From Rhyacichthys aspro (Eukaryota > Chordata > Actinopteri > Gobiiformes > Rhyacichthyidae), in contig CM072159.1 of the NCBI GenBank assembly GCA_036850595.1, positions 7,219,978-7,283,977 of the forward strand: a stretch of DNA of 64,000 bases, read 5' to 3'. The notes beneath the pieces were generated by a model, which did not search any database, was not told the origin of the DNA, and saw only the letters and a program-made list of their open reading frames with translations. Positions 15,101 through 27,530 of this stretch are shown here, piece after piece. Every line of letters begins with the position of its first letter. Positions within the stretch are counted from its first letter, which is position 1. The position numbers and the translations under genes are program-made.

Positions 15101-17034
15101 GTATGCATTATGTCAAAGCAATCTATAAATATACAGTCATTATATTTCAAGCCAAGTATCAATGCAGGTAATAATGACAATGACAGAAGGAGATTAGAAT
15201 TGTAAATTAAAGCCAGTGCAATCAATGACAAACACAGGCACACGCAGGATTTAGATGAAATTATTTATGTTGAACGGTGCATAGTCTCCATTTCTACTAT
15301 TGCATTTTCTACAGTGACTGCGCCAGCTGCATTAAAACAATGAAATGTCATTTATCACTGGATGCAAACCGTTAAATACAGCCACATCAGATTGCCTGGC
15401 TGACATTCCGATACGTTATTTACTGTTGGGAATAATTTTTATATGTGACACGCCAGCTAAAAGTAACGAGCACCTGCTTCAGTGCCGATGAAATGGACCT
15501 TGATTATAACCATTTTCCAAAGTAAATATGTCTTTAAAGCAGTAAATACTAGGTCTGCACCTTGAGAAACAGCTTAATGCTAGTGGGGGATGAAGAACTT
15601 GAATGTGTGCACCTTCTTTCCCAGAAAAAAATCCCACCTGCCGCTCCCGAAATGAGAGATGGTGAAACATAGCGCAGACGCACTCCCTTTAAAATCAGTG
15701 AGCTACAGGGGCACCGTCTCTCTCTGCAGGAAATAGATTGGCCCCATCATGTTCCCACTGTGTGACAATGGAAAAAGTGGCCTCTGATTCTTGGAGTTCT
15801 CCTTTATGCTTTTAGTTTTTCACATCGTGTCTGATTGTGAGCTTGCTACCAAATCCCCACTAATACAAAAGCAAAAAAAAAAACAACAACTTGCAAGGGA
15901 GATCTTATCAGAATCACACTCTCAACTGCAAGCTTTCTCTTAATAGAAAACCCCACTGAAGGATGCTGACTCTAGAGTTGTTTTCCCCAAATATAAAAAA
16001 CGGTCATCTTTCTCACTTAACAGCATAAGTGCCATGTAATTTAATTTACCCTGTTAAGATGCCCTAAAAGATATTCCAAAACAAATAAAAGCTTAACTTA
16101 TCTCAAGCTAAATAGTGCTGAGTGCCGTAAAAAGCATACAATAAATCCAGCTGCCGCAATGCAAACTGTGTAAGGTGTAAAAATCCACCAAAGAATGGCA
16201 TCACTGCTATGAGTCACTATGCAGCACTGTGTAAACCTGGATCACTGCACTGATACGGAGAGGATTTTTCTGAGGAAGCAGAAAATGTCCTATAAGCGCA
16301 TTGGACTTTTGTCTTCATAAGCAGCCTTGAGATATTAACCTCTGATCTCTGCATTGTATTCGACAGCAGCTTGGGCGACATTTGTCCTTATTAGCCTTTG
16401 TAAAAAGCTGTTTCCTGTTCCAACTTTGGCAATATAATTGTGACTGTGTTCAAAAGATGTTAGATCTTGTGTGAAATTTTGCTGCCAAATCACAAACCTC
16501 ACTTTACTTGGTTTGTCTTTAATTTACAAAGAATCTTATCCGGAAACTAAGACAAAATATTGAGTGAAGGTAAATGATAAATGGTAAACAATGATAGAAT
16601 GACACAAGATGCTATCCTCAGGCCTATGATGGGAAGTAGTGGGTTTGAGGTGTGTGGTCCTCCTCCTCAACTGTAGATTTCTAACCTTATCTCCATTAAT
16701 AATCTTGAAATCTCATTAGTTTTCGCTCTGAAAAGGTTTCAATCCTGCAAGTATTAAGAGAGGTTCAGAAGTTTTAGTCGTTATGATTTGGCCACACTAT
16801 CTTCTTCATTTCTTGCTTCAGAATGTGTGGTTAAGAGCAAGAGGTTACAGTTAAATTGCACAGAATTTCAAAAGGGTCCTGAGTACTTTTATTAAAAATG
16901 TTTATGACATTCTTCGACAAAATGCAACTTCCAACCTATTCCAAACTATGACATAGTTCGCCCAGACAGGAAATGGCTTACCTCTGGTTTCACATGCTGC
17001 TTAATGTACCATTGAAATTTATAGTCAAGGTAGT
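9159..17034. other. Non-coding stretch, no gene recognised
   Basis: It holds a more CpG-containing patch at about 9870-10350 with a 128-codon frame (9972-10358) of hydrophobic character but no family match, an A-rich run at 10856-10879 and scattered short frames. No RNA gene or mobile element was recognised. Confidence 0.55.
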
Positions 17035-17330
17035 AAGTGGCAAAGTGGTTAGCACTCCTGCCTCACAGCAAGAAAGTCATGGGTTTGATCTCCATGCTGG
17101 CCTACACTTGGTCTTTCTGTGAGGAGTCTGCATGTCCTCCATGTGTCACCATAGGTTCTCTCCGGGTTCTCCAGCCTCCTCCACCCGTCCGAACACATGC
17201 ATGTTCAGGTGAATTGGTAAATCTGAATTGCCTCTAGTGAATGAAGGTGAGAGAGAATGGTTGTCTGTAAATGTCTGTGTCTAAGAGTCCGCCCTGCAAC
17301 TAACTGGCCATCGTCCCATAAGTTTAATTT
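17035..17330 (+). mobile_element. Diverged copy of the same fish SINE
   Basis: The order of motifs is the same as in the intact copy at 27228: TGGCAAAGTGGTTAGCACTCC, CTCACAGCAAGAAAG, GGGTTTGATCTCC, the GGTTCTCTCCGGG segment, ACATGCATGTTCAGGTGAATTGG and GAATGGTTGTCTGT. The 3' end fades near 'gccctgcaactaactggcc'. No target duplication was found, which fits an old insertion. Confidence 0.8.
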
Positions 17331-18465
17331 ATGCAGTGATTTTACCCACTTCAGTGCAAACAAGTCTCTAGTTTCTTAACTGGAATCATGATATTCTTAT
17401 AAATGGATCAATCACTTCTGTTTAAAGATAACAATCCACAAGCCGCCTGCTTCAAATTTAGGGGAAACATTTTGAACAGTATTTTGTGTTCACTTAAATT
17501 AGAACAAAAGGCTAACAGAGTAATAAGAAACAGCTATATTAATAATACCCTGCTATGCTATTGTACAAATCCAGTACGTTTACTTTAAGCCTGTAATACT
17601 CAAGCTCAGTTGAAGAATGGCTCGAGAATATAGAGAGAGAGGTATTTTTCTCATTCATATTTTGCGCATGGTTTTCCATTCCGACTTAAGACCTTCTCCA
17701 AAGCTGTTCAAAGTGAATGCAGTAAAGAATTGGAAGAGAAAAAAAAAAAAATCCTAGTTGTCATGGAAACATCGCCTGTCCTGGTGACATTGCCCTCATT
17801 GTGACAGGCGCTTCTTCTTCTTACGACGACAGGTGAAATGAAAAACAGCCAATTCTCATTCTTTACCAGTCAGCCATTATATATGAACCCTGCACCCTCT
17901 TCTAAAACCCTCATCCATTTCCCATGTTTTATTTGCTGCATGCTCATCTCACCAAAGACAAAAACCCTATGTCTATTTCCTCCTCTCTCAAAGAAACCTC
18001 AACTCAAACTCGGAGGAGTAGTTTTTAGCGCACACATACGGCTTCCTCCTGGGTTTTTGGTGTCCCAGAAATCTTCACAAAAAAAGCAGTGGGAGATTAG
18101 CTTTGTGAGATCCTTGCTTCCCCCCAAAAACTGAGGAGTTTCAAGCAAACTGGTGAATGATGCATATCATTTCAAATTCTGAGTCTTCCATGTGGAATAA
18201 TGTCCCCTTTTGGGAACATTTAAGCAGAAATACTGAGGTGGCCTAAAGCTGGATGAACAGCATCTAGAAGCAGGATACATGTATTAATATGAATTCTCAT
18301 GTTTTAAATATACCCGCATGTGAGTGCTGTAAATGTAGGTTATGTAATAAGAATGTTTTTGTGATTCAGCAACAAACAGGTACATGTAAAATATAAAATG
18401 AAATACAATAAACATATACTCTACTACACTATACAGATGTAAAAAGTAGTATACAAGTAGTACTA
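17331..18465. other. Non-coding stretch, nothing recognised
   Basis: AT-rich DNA with a short A run near 17740. A 98-codon frame at 17838-18134 has no domain and no supporting signals. Confidence 0.5.
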
Positions 18466-18650
18466 CTATTCATTCATTCGCTCCAGACACATTGGGTCAC
18501 AAGCCACTGGATTTTTTTGTGCTGGTTCCAAGCCCGGATAAATAGAGAGGGTTGCGTGAGGAAGGGCATCCGGCACAAAAAAAAAAAAAAAAAAATCAAA
18601 TAAAAAAACTTGACAAATTAAACGAATCTGCAACCCCCTCGGTAATTCAT
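18466..18650 (+). mobile_element. Fish dispersed repeat tail (GGGCATCCGGC type)
   Basis: It starts in an ATTCATTC run and contains 'aagcccggataaatagag', 'agggttgcgtgaggaaggg' and 'catccggcacaaaaa', followed by a 22-base A run and 'aaacttgacaaattaaacg'. This arrangement is recurrent in teleost genomes. The class (SINE or LINE tail) was not settled. Confidence 0.65.
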
Positions 18651-21600
18651 TAAAGCCTACTCTACTACTGCTACTCTGATTGTGACACCCTAGATTTAAT
18701 TGCAGGGTTAACATTTAGAGACCCTCCCCTTCAGAGAAGTCTAGCGATATCACATTTCAATCAGCAGCAATTGCATGTGGACAAGTTCCTTTCAAATAAA
18801 AAGGTCAATAAGTGACAGATTCACCCCTCACCCCCAGTAATAGTAAGAGTATAGTTAAACCCCTAGACAAGTTTTAGCCTTAACAGTTTAGTAATCTGCA
18901 ACATCTGGCCACTTCATCACATTTATTCATCCAAAAGGAAGTCCCGGAAATGGAGTGTGCTGTGGCTCACGCTGACTATAAAAAGAATCATAAATGCTAC
19001 ACAGAAAGACAACAATCCAAAAGCCTGCTATTCTTAACTACTATCAGATCTGAAACGTGATGTAAATTCCGACAAGAAGTGCACTCAATTCACTCTGGAT
19101 TCACCTGAAAAGACTTTATTATGATTCATATTCAGTCCGTGTTGGTCAGCCAAAAAAAAAAAAAAAACCCTTTAATTAAATGTACTGTTTTTTTCTCACT
19201 TTCCCCCAAAGAGATTTAGGATAAAACTCTATTCAGTCTTAACTTCTGAAAGGACTGGCTGTTTTAAAATGCTAATTCCCATTATAAAGTGTGGAGATAA
19301 GCCCAGTATTTGTAGAAACAGCACGGGGGCACCAATGATAATGTCACTGGCAGCTGTAGAGAAATTAAGACATTTGTTTGACGCAGCAAATATGGGATTG
19401 TAGGGTTCTAATTAGAAAACAGAGGCATGGTCTTAAATTAACACATAAGATGGAATATGAATGGGTATGTATGGGTGCATGGTGGTCAGCATCATATCAC
19501 TGATTCAAGTAGGTTGCACAATCTACTACAAACGTATAATTTTTTGTATTGCAAAAAATAAATAAATTGCATTTGATACCGTTAGATTCCAGACATATAC
19601 ACTGTATGTCAAAAGAAATGTACGACCACAGCTCTAAATGAAATTGTGATGCAGCCAAACACAATGTAACCAATTCACTGTACTTTTTTATTTAATTTTT
19701 TTTTTACTATGACGTGGTATTTAAATTTCAATATCACTAATCAAATCCTTAATGCAATAATCCATATAGTTTAGTATATTGCAAGTTTGTGCTGCCCTAA
19801 AATGAACATAAACTTAAACAGGGTTCAAAGTATCAAAACCTTTAAGTAAAAATAATGTAATAGGAATGAAACTATATTAAAAAAAATATGATGAGACAAA
19901 AGTCCATTGCATGAGCCAAATTTAACAATTATGAAATAAAAACAAAAATGAATTTATGATAAAAAGTATAAACATATGTCATAAATATACATACAAATAT
20001 GTAAAACAGTAATCAAGTCAAAGGTCATCACTTGAAAACACAAAATATACTAGATAAAAGCCAAACCTTTGAGATAACATACTTAAAAAGTAGAAGATAG
20101 AAAAGTAAAACAGTTGACAGTTACACTATGCTTTTTGATATGGTTATGAATAAACATGAAACAAACATGTCAGAAAAAGACATGCTCTTTATGGTGATGT
20201 CTTGTTTTTTAAGTTTTTTGTTTGTCTTGCCCTTTTGCACAGACCTCACTAATCCCAACCCTGATTAGCTTCAATGGCCTCAGCCACGGATATCAGCATT
20301 ATATACAAAGGAGCTATAAGTGGACCAGTTCATCTGCGAAAGCCCACTGGTCGTCGCAGCGAGGGAGGTGTTTACTGCTCAAGAGTCTACTTGTGGGTAT
20401 TAACAGAACCCCACACTGAAAGTAGGCCATGCAAATGATGCTCCACAGGCTCTGGGAACGGGATCGCTGTAACACTAAAGACTCTGAAAGAACCAAAAAC
20501 CACACAGAGGGAAATGCACTGCGCTGATTTGCCCACAAAAAATTGTAGCACTGAAATCTGGGGATTTTTTTTCTAAGAGATTCAAAGCTGTGTCGAAGAA
20601 ACCAGAAACGCGAGCGAAGAAGCAGTAAAGTGTGGCCCACTAAACAGATTTATGCTCTGGGACCGTGGTGGTTTAGTCTGCAGACTGAGGCGAGGTGGTG
20701 AGTCACTAGACACCACTGCACAACCTTGAAAGCTTCCAAATCTCAGACCCACACTTGCTGGGAGTAACCTGGGATTACCGTGAGGAGTTAGGAAGTTTCA
20801 GACAAACTCACCAGGCTATTGCAGCCGCAGAATGCTAACTGCCTTGGCTCATGTGTTGACCTTGTTCCTTTAGCAAGTATCCCTCCAGCTCTGGGTTTCC
20901 TCGACATGAACACTCAAATCTAGTCTACTGCTGTGTCAAGAAGTGTATGCTGAACCTACACAGTTCTGCAAATGACACTGACAAGTCCTTAAGAAGAACC
21001 CAGTGTAGTTACAGTGTTGCATTTTTAGAAAACATGGTCTTACAGGGTTTTTTCTCCCCTAAAAACACAATTGTATTTTGCCAAAAAATTCTAAATAAAA
21101 AAATGTTTTCCAATGAATGTTAAGTTAAAATTTGTAACAAGGTGGGAGTTTATATTTTAAAATTAGGCCCTGTCCCATTACCCACAAATACTGGTAACAA
21201 CAGTGAATAAACAACTGAATAAATGACTTTCTGATGAATCCAGTTGCAAATATTGTTACAAAAGACAGTGCTGTGTTTGCTCTTTTCTTGGACTTGTTGT
21301 GATCATAACCAAAGCGTACAGCACTATCCCAATTCTTCCATCTAAACAGCTTTGGTCCCTTGTGCACTTATGCCCTTTAGTGCTCTTTCAAACATGCACA
21401 TGTCAGGAAAGACCTTGGGGCATCGTGTGAGTATTGGGACATTGCCTCAGTGCATTGACAGAGGCAAGTTTCCTAACATCATTTTGAGGATGTAGTATCC
21501 TTTATATATAACAAAAAAAAGTAGCATTCTCACCAAATTGGTCAAATTAGGAAAACCATTTTCCTGAAGTTGTTTTGGAAGATGTGACGTCATCACAGAG

Positions 21601-23584
21601 TACACAAGATGTATACAAATGTAAACATGCACTTCATATTTAAGACTCTCTCTGTGCAACAAATGCTCTGTGTTCCAGTTCTTGGGCAGTCCACAAAAAA
21701 AAAAAAAAAACCACTTACTTCAAATTCTTAAATCACAGAAAACAGAAAGACGAACAAAGTCTTTTGTCTTTTTACTACAAAGACAATCACTATTTGACAT
21801 TTAAAGTACCAGAATGTGAGTGTAGAACAACTGAAGACTTCACCTCTGCTCATAGTCTGTGTTTGCTAATAACATCTTGATATTTTCCACTTTAGATGTT
21901 AAACACTGATGTGAGCCATTAATGACACCAACGCCTAAATGGATAAATGTAGTCTCTCAGCTCGTGTTTGAAGTAAAACAAGCGATGATCAAAAGGCACC
22001 ACTTGATATGAGTGGAATTAAACAATGAATCAGGGAGTGAGATGTTGTCACTGCAGCAAGAGAAGCTCAAAAAGTGATGTAAAGAGAATGACTAGCCCCT
22101 TAATTCAATAATATTCATCAATCACGCCTTAAGCCAAAGGCTTAAGTATTATATTGTGTTAAGGGTTCATTACTGCCATTGGAAATATACATAATTCTTA
22201 TTTGATTTTTGTTTAACTCTACATCAAAATATATTCATATTGTCTAATACAGTGTTTCCCAGACGTTTTTAAGGTGAACCAATTTCCTGGTCATTTTGGT
22301 CTTGGTTTTTATAGGTTTGCTCTTTTCTAGTTTTTGAAAAAAAGGTATATGTGTATCTTTTCTTTTCTCTTTTATCTTTTTGGTTTTAATCAATTTATTT
22401 CAATACATAATTTAAATGTATTTTTTGACCATTGTACCATTTTTTTTTTCTTATTAGAATCAGAATTAGCAAATATTTAATTTTCTGGCATTTTAAGTAG
22501 CTCACTAACATTTCTATTGTTGACCCAAATAAATTTCAAATGAATTTCAATTGATCCCTACTGGTCCCAGTTGTAGCCATGGAATCAATTGCCAGTTGTT
22601 AAAATACTGCAGAGATAGACAGTTATAGTAGTACAGTATAGTACTATAGTGAAGTATAACAATATATTGATTAAGGTAAATCTAACAATTCAGGCCTGCT
22701 CAAGATCTGGGCATAAATGGGCTAATGTATATAGATGGTGCATAAATGTCTCTATGTGCATTCCCTATGTGATTAGTTGTCTGCAAAAAGTTACAAAATC
22801 ATTTTACATCCTGCTTAATAAAATCAAATTAATAATTGAGTCTCTAATTGTCTTTTCTTATTGTTTGTATCCACACAAAAAGATACATGCTAGGAGATTG
22901 AAACACGAGGGAATTTAATTCCAATCAACTTTTCTACAGAAGCACTTTAGGTAAAATATTATATCATTAATGGTCATTAGTATACACTGTGCTGAAACCA
23001 TCTAATCTCTCTAAATGCAAGTGTATGACCTCTTCTATGAGAAAGCCCGAGCAAACCTTGATGAGTTAATCATGTGTCTCATTATAAAGCCAGCGTGGTG
23101 CACCGTAATGTCAACAGTTAGTCTTCATCAGTATTCACAGTGCAGCTATGTGTATAGCCACGGCCACCGGTGGCATAAGCAGCTCATTATTCTGGACACA
23201 GAGTGAGGGGGCTGGGCCTGGGCGTCACATGGCGTCATTAGAGTCTCAGTGTAGAAAAAGGCTTTGGTGGAAACAGTCACTGATAGTTATTGGACAAAGG
23301 AACAAAGCAAATCACTGCAAAATTACATAAAATAGAAAATGTATGTTGGGGTGGGTCTAAAGGACATTTAAGTGTCCTTGTGTGCGTATTACATATTCAT
23401 GTCCAGAAGTGCAATGTTTGAGGTAGTGCTTTTCAAAGGAGTAATTGCATAGGGACTAAAATAAAGTAGAATAAAAATGACTGACTGTTGGTTCTGCTTT
23501 GAGGAAAGCTGTTCAAACGTTCTGTGTATTTTTGATTCATTAGTGAAAATCACCATTAAAAGGACAGAAAAATCAAATCCGGTT
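18651..23584. other. Non-coding stretch, nothing coding recognised
   Basis: It holds A runs at about 19150 and 21693, very AT-rich DNA at 19500-20200, and self-complementary TAGTACTA words near 22625-22650. No gene is supported. Confidence 0.5.
22251..22330 (+). mobile_element. Possible decayed hAT-like end
   Basis: CAGTGTTTCCCAGACGTTTTT resembles the left end of several vertebrate hAT elements. The opposite end is not visible and the interior is AT-rich. Confidence 0.25.
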
Positions 23585-24180
23585 AAGAGGTAAGTGTAGG
23601 GTTTAGTTTAGTCCTGCTTTGGTTTTGTCTTTTTTCGTGGTTGCTGTTACAGATTGATGAGTTTTTGGTTTAGTTTTGGAATTACTATAGCTCTAAATTT
23701 AGCTCCATATTCAGTTTTCAGATATAGAGCTTTCGATCTAGTTTTAGTCTTGTTTTTTTGTTTTTGTTTTTTGGGTTTAGTCTTTGGTTTATTACTGGGT
23801 TTACGTCTGGTTTTAGTATTAGTTTGTCCTTGTTAACCCTTGGTTTAACCTGTGTTTGCAGGTTGAGTTCCAGTTAATCTTTTGTTTCATCTTAGTTGAA
23901 TGGTGGGTTTAGTCTTTTTTTCTGGCAGACATCCACTTTTAGTCCTTATAAATTAGTTTGTTTAGGATAGTCCTGGTTTAGTCCTAGATTAAGGTGTAGG
24001 TTTAGTCCTGCTAAATCCTCTGTTTGGCCCTAGATCGAGGTTCGGTCCTGGTTCATCCTAGTTTATCTCTGCGTTTAAGTCCTTGTTTTGTCAAAGGTTT
24101 TAGTCAGTTTGGTCCTGGAGTTTGTTGTCGTTTTATTCCTGATTTAGCCCTGGGTCTATGTATTATTTGTCATAGTTTAA
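23585..24180 (+). repeat. Degenerate minisatellite, TTTAGTCCTGG-type units
   Basis: Many diverged units based on GGTTTAGTCCTGGTTTAG occur at irregular spacing of about 18-30 bases, for example 'gatagtcctggtttagtcc' and 'aggtttagtcctgctaaat'. The strand is strongly T/G-rich. The small hydrophobic frame inside (23654-23836) is a by-product of the T-rich repeat. Confidence 0.7.
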
Positions 24181-25775
24181 TGCAGTGTGAATCTTGAATC
24201 TGTGTATGGTTTGGTCCTATTTGACCCAATCCAATTTTCTGGAACCCTGGCATAAATACTGACCGACAGAGTTGCATTTGAGTCCACATTTCCTGCTGTA
24301 AAAAAGGCTTTGCTCTGGAAATAGCCGCTACTCGGCCCGGGATACATCCTGATATGCCTGTGCCAATGTTTACAGATTACCGTGGCAATCGGCACACAGG
24401 AGACACGGCGCTGAGGGCACGGCGCCACGGCTGCGCTCTGACCACCTGTACTGTGAAACCAGCGCTATATCTCCAAAGACAATGTGGTCCAGTCAATATC
24501 TGTCGCCTACAGCTGGGCTTTTGTCCTGTCCTCTAGTGGCCGCTCAGGCAACAGCACAGACGACCACAGCTTTGCCTAAGCCGCCCTCTGCTTGTTTATC
24601 ACCTCGGAACATATTGTAAGCATTGGGGCAGTTCTGGAAAGATGGCTGAGTACGACAGAAAGACACGGGGAAATATAGACGCAGGGAAAGAAGAGCAAGG
24701 GGAAGACACAAAGACCAAAGGAGGGGAAAAGGAAGCCTGAGAAAATTGGAGAGTGCGTCATGGCCAAGAGAGACACTAATTAAGGAAGGCTGGATTAATT
24801 AGGCATCCAGTCTGCCTGCCTCTCATACTCCCACTGAGCTCCATGCCAGTACAGGCCCCAAAGCAAGTCCCAAAAGCAGAGTGCGACTATTGTTCTGTGG
24901 ATTTGCCGTTCATTCACTCACAGGAATGTGTGTTGTCACTATCAATGCAGGCGGCTGCGGGATTTGCAACTACAATGTAAACCGGGGAAATTGCGGTAAG
25001 CAGCATCAAAGGGTAAATATACACATGGACGGACGGAGTTTGTGCCTGACCTTGTGCAAACACAACGAGAGTCCGATTTGCTCGGGTTAAACAATGCCTG
25101 AATGTAAATAAGAGAGACTATTCCCGTGTTAGAGCAAATGATTTTTCTTTCTGCTTTAAAGGTCAGTTTTGTAATATTTTGAAGTACGCAACTGAACTAA
25201 TAGTGTGTAATAAATAGTGAATAACCACAACTTTCATTTCTCTTTGTGATTACTTTTTGCACAACTGACCGAAGAGACAAACTGAGCACTGCTGGAGGAG
25301 AAACACATGGATGTTTCTTTGCACTCATAGGGGATTTATGAAGTAAATTTTGTTTCTATGATTGTTTTCTCATTTAATACTCCGGTAGAATTGGTCTGGT
25401 TGACTTTCACACACCACTCTGTCTTACCTCTTAACATGAAAGAAGGAAAAGAAAGTCCATCCCTTTACCAGCATATATTCCTACATCGACCAAATCCACT
25501 TGATCCAATCCACTGGCAATTTTCTCCTGATTGGTTTCTAATAAACATTGTTTTTTGGGAGTGTTCACAACTGTTATAACATCTTTCACTAACATCTGAT
25601 CCTCTTTTGCCCAACGTGTGTTATTTTTCCTCATCAGATCCACTTTTATTTTGTGGTTAACTTCCTGCCTTTTTGTTGTTGTTGTTTGGTGGACTAGAGT
25701 TTGTTATTTGATCTGTACTAGTCTTTAATTGCACATTTACACCTTCCCAAACAAACCACACTTTCCGAGGAAATG
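24181..25775. other. Non-coding stretch with a GC-richer patch
   Basis: Around 24300-24620 and 24880-25090 CpG is more frequent (CACGGCGCTGAGGGCACGG and similar). This may be a conserved regulatory patch, but there is no direct evidence. No gene is recognised. Confidence 0.45.
24635..24745 (+). repeat. Purine-rich strand-asymmetric tract
   Basis: The plus strand is dominated by A and G (GAAAGACACGGGG, GGGAAAGAAGAGCAAGGGG, GGAGGGGAAAAGGAAGCC). It is interrupted and not a simple tandem repeat. The minus-strand frame over it is incidental. Confidence 0.4.
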
Positions 25776-25783
25776 AACTAGAG

Positions 25784-26164
25784 CAGTGGTGGGCAAACTA
25801 AGGCCCGGGGGCCACATGCGGCCCGTTGAGCTGTGTAATGCGGCCCACCAAGCATATATTTGCCTTGAACTTTTGCTAAAGCTACCATCATATCTACATA
25901 CACACAGAAAATAGCCCTTCACAATTCAAGTTTTGGAGTGGACAGATATTTTTTAACTGAAGTCCAGTCAGTAGCCTTATATATTACTTGCCAAGAAACT
26001 GTTGCAGTTTTCAAAGAACATAATATCAGCCACTAAACATTATAATAACTAACTTTACAGGTTTTCTCGTGTAATTTATATGAATTTTTAGTTTACTGGT
26101 CTGGCCCGTCTTCAGTTTTTAAAACCCAGTGTGGCCCTTGAGCCAAAAAGTTTGCCCACCCCTG
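25784..26164 (+). mobile_element. Non-autonomous hAT element, copy 1 (381 bp)
   Basis: The left end is CAGTGGTGGGCAAACT and the right end is AGTTTGCCCACCCCTG, which form near-perfect terminal inverted repeats. It is flanked by a perfect 8-bp target duplication AACTAGAG at 25776-25783 and 26165-26172. The GGCCCGGGGGCCACATGCGGCCC interior near the left end and the GTGGCCCTTGAGCC near the right are typical of vertebrate hAT (Charlie-like) MITEs. There is no transposase frame. Confidence 0.93.
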
Positions 26165-26728
26165 AACTAGAGTTTGGCTAAGGCGGACTCAACAGGGCTT
26201 CTCTGAGTGTGCCCTAAAATCTAGAGCAAACTCATTATCTAATGTCTATGTCCCTATAAGGCTGCCATAGGTATTCATGGAAGTAAAATGATTGGTTGAA
26301 TTCCAAGCTACAATGTCCAGTGTCCACCAGATGCCACCAAAGGGCTATAGACCTACTAACCTTACCTAACGTAATCTTTCTAGCAAAACCAAATCAACAA
26401 TCAATATTCTGGCGGATTTGCAGTCATTTCAGAAACTGAAGTGATGGAGGATAATAATGACCTAATGAGAGGCAGGAAGCATTTAGATGAGCTTTTATTC
26501 AGTCAGATGGTGAAGTAGTCTTAAGGGCCTTGAGTCTCTTATGGACTGTCACCATCAGCGCTTTATGTCTGACACTCTCCCCATTTGTTCCTTTGGTGAA
26601 ATGAATATATTACAAAGAAAATGAAAAGGCTTGTGACAGATACAATGAGACCTATTAAACATAAGATAATATGTTCAAAGGCTCTTTGCTTGTTCTGCAT
26701 GATGAATATGGAGTAAAACAGCTTAGCA

Positions 26729-27186
26729 CAGTGGTGGGAAAACTAAGGCCCGGGGGCCACATGCGGCCCGTTGAGCTGTTTATTGGGACCTGCCAAGCAT
26801 TTACAAATTATTTATAATTTAAGACAGCATATATTTGGCCATTTTCCTTCAATGCCTTGTACTTTTGCTGAAGGTACCATCATATATACAAACAGAAAAT
26901 ATCCACTCACACTTCAAGTTTTTAATATGGAGTGGACAGAGCTATTTTATTGAAGTCCAGTCAGTACCATATGTCTTATTTGCCAAGAAACGGTTGCAGT
27001 TTTCAAAGAACATAATATCAGCCACCACTTTTCCATCAAACATTATACTAATCAGTCTGTGCAAGAAATGTCAATTTACAGGTTTACTCATGTAATTTAT
27101 ATTAGTTTAAAGTTTACTGGTCCGGCCCGTCTGTCAGAGTTTAAAACACACTGTGGCCCTTGAGCCAAAAAGTTTGCCCACCCCTG
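26729..27186 (+). mobile_element. Non-autonomous hAT element, copy 2 (458 bp)
   Basis: This is the same family and orientation as the element 565 bp upstream. It starts CAGTGGTGGGAAAACT and ends AGTTTGCCCACCCCTG, with a perfect 8-bp target duplication GCTTAGCA at 26721-26728 and 27187-27194. It keeps internal bases that copy 1 lacks, so it is probably nearer the parent length. A 60-codon and an 86-codon open frame inside it are chance frames. Confidence 0.93.
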
Positions 27187-27227
27187 GCTTAGCACATGAC
27201 AATAGCTATTTTAGTTTTGGGAAATAT

Positions 27228-27530
27228 TCATTCATTCATTCGGGTGGCTGGAGCCTATCCCAGCAGCTTTGGACCTTAGGCGGGGTACACCCTGGACAGT
27301 GGCCAGTTCGTAGGGCTGACACTTAGACGCAGACATTGACAGACAACCATTCACTCTCACATTCATCCACTAGGGGCACTTTAGAGTCACCAATTCACCT
27401 ATACATGCATGTCTTTGGGCGGTGGGAGGAAGCCGGAGTGCCCGAAGAGAACCCACGGTCGGCCGGGATTCGAACTCACAACCTTCTTGCTGTGAAGCAG
27501 GAGCGCTAACCACTCTGCTACCGTGCACCC
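27228..27530 (-). mobile_element. Full-length tRNA-derived fish SINE (303 bp)
   Basis: Read on the minus strand, the head carries a box A-like TAGCAGAGTGGTTAGCGC and a box B-like GAGTTCGAATC (polymerase III promoter). A body follows with CTCCGGCTTCCTCCCACC and ACATGCATGTATAGGTGAATTGG, and it ends in a GAAT repeat tail. A perfect 14-bp target duplication GTTTTGGGAAATAT lies at 27214-27227 and 27531-27544, which shows insertion by retrotransposition. The family name was not determined. Confidence 0.92.

Noticed and set aside
27455..27530. tRNA gene on the minus strand
   Set aside because: Box A and box B are present, but no cloverleaf with acceptor pairing is evident and the sequence runs on into a SINE body with a GAAT tail and a target duplication.
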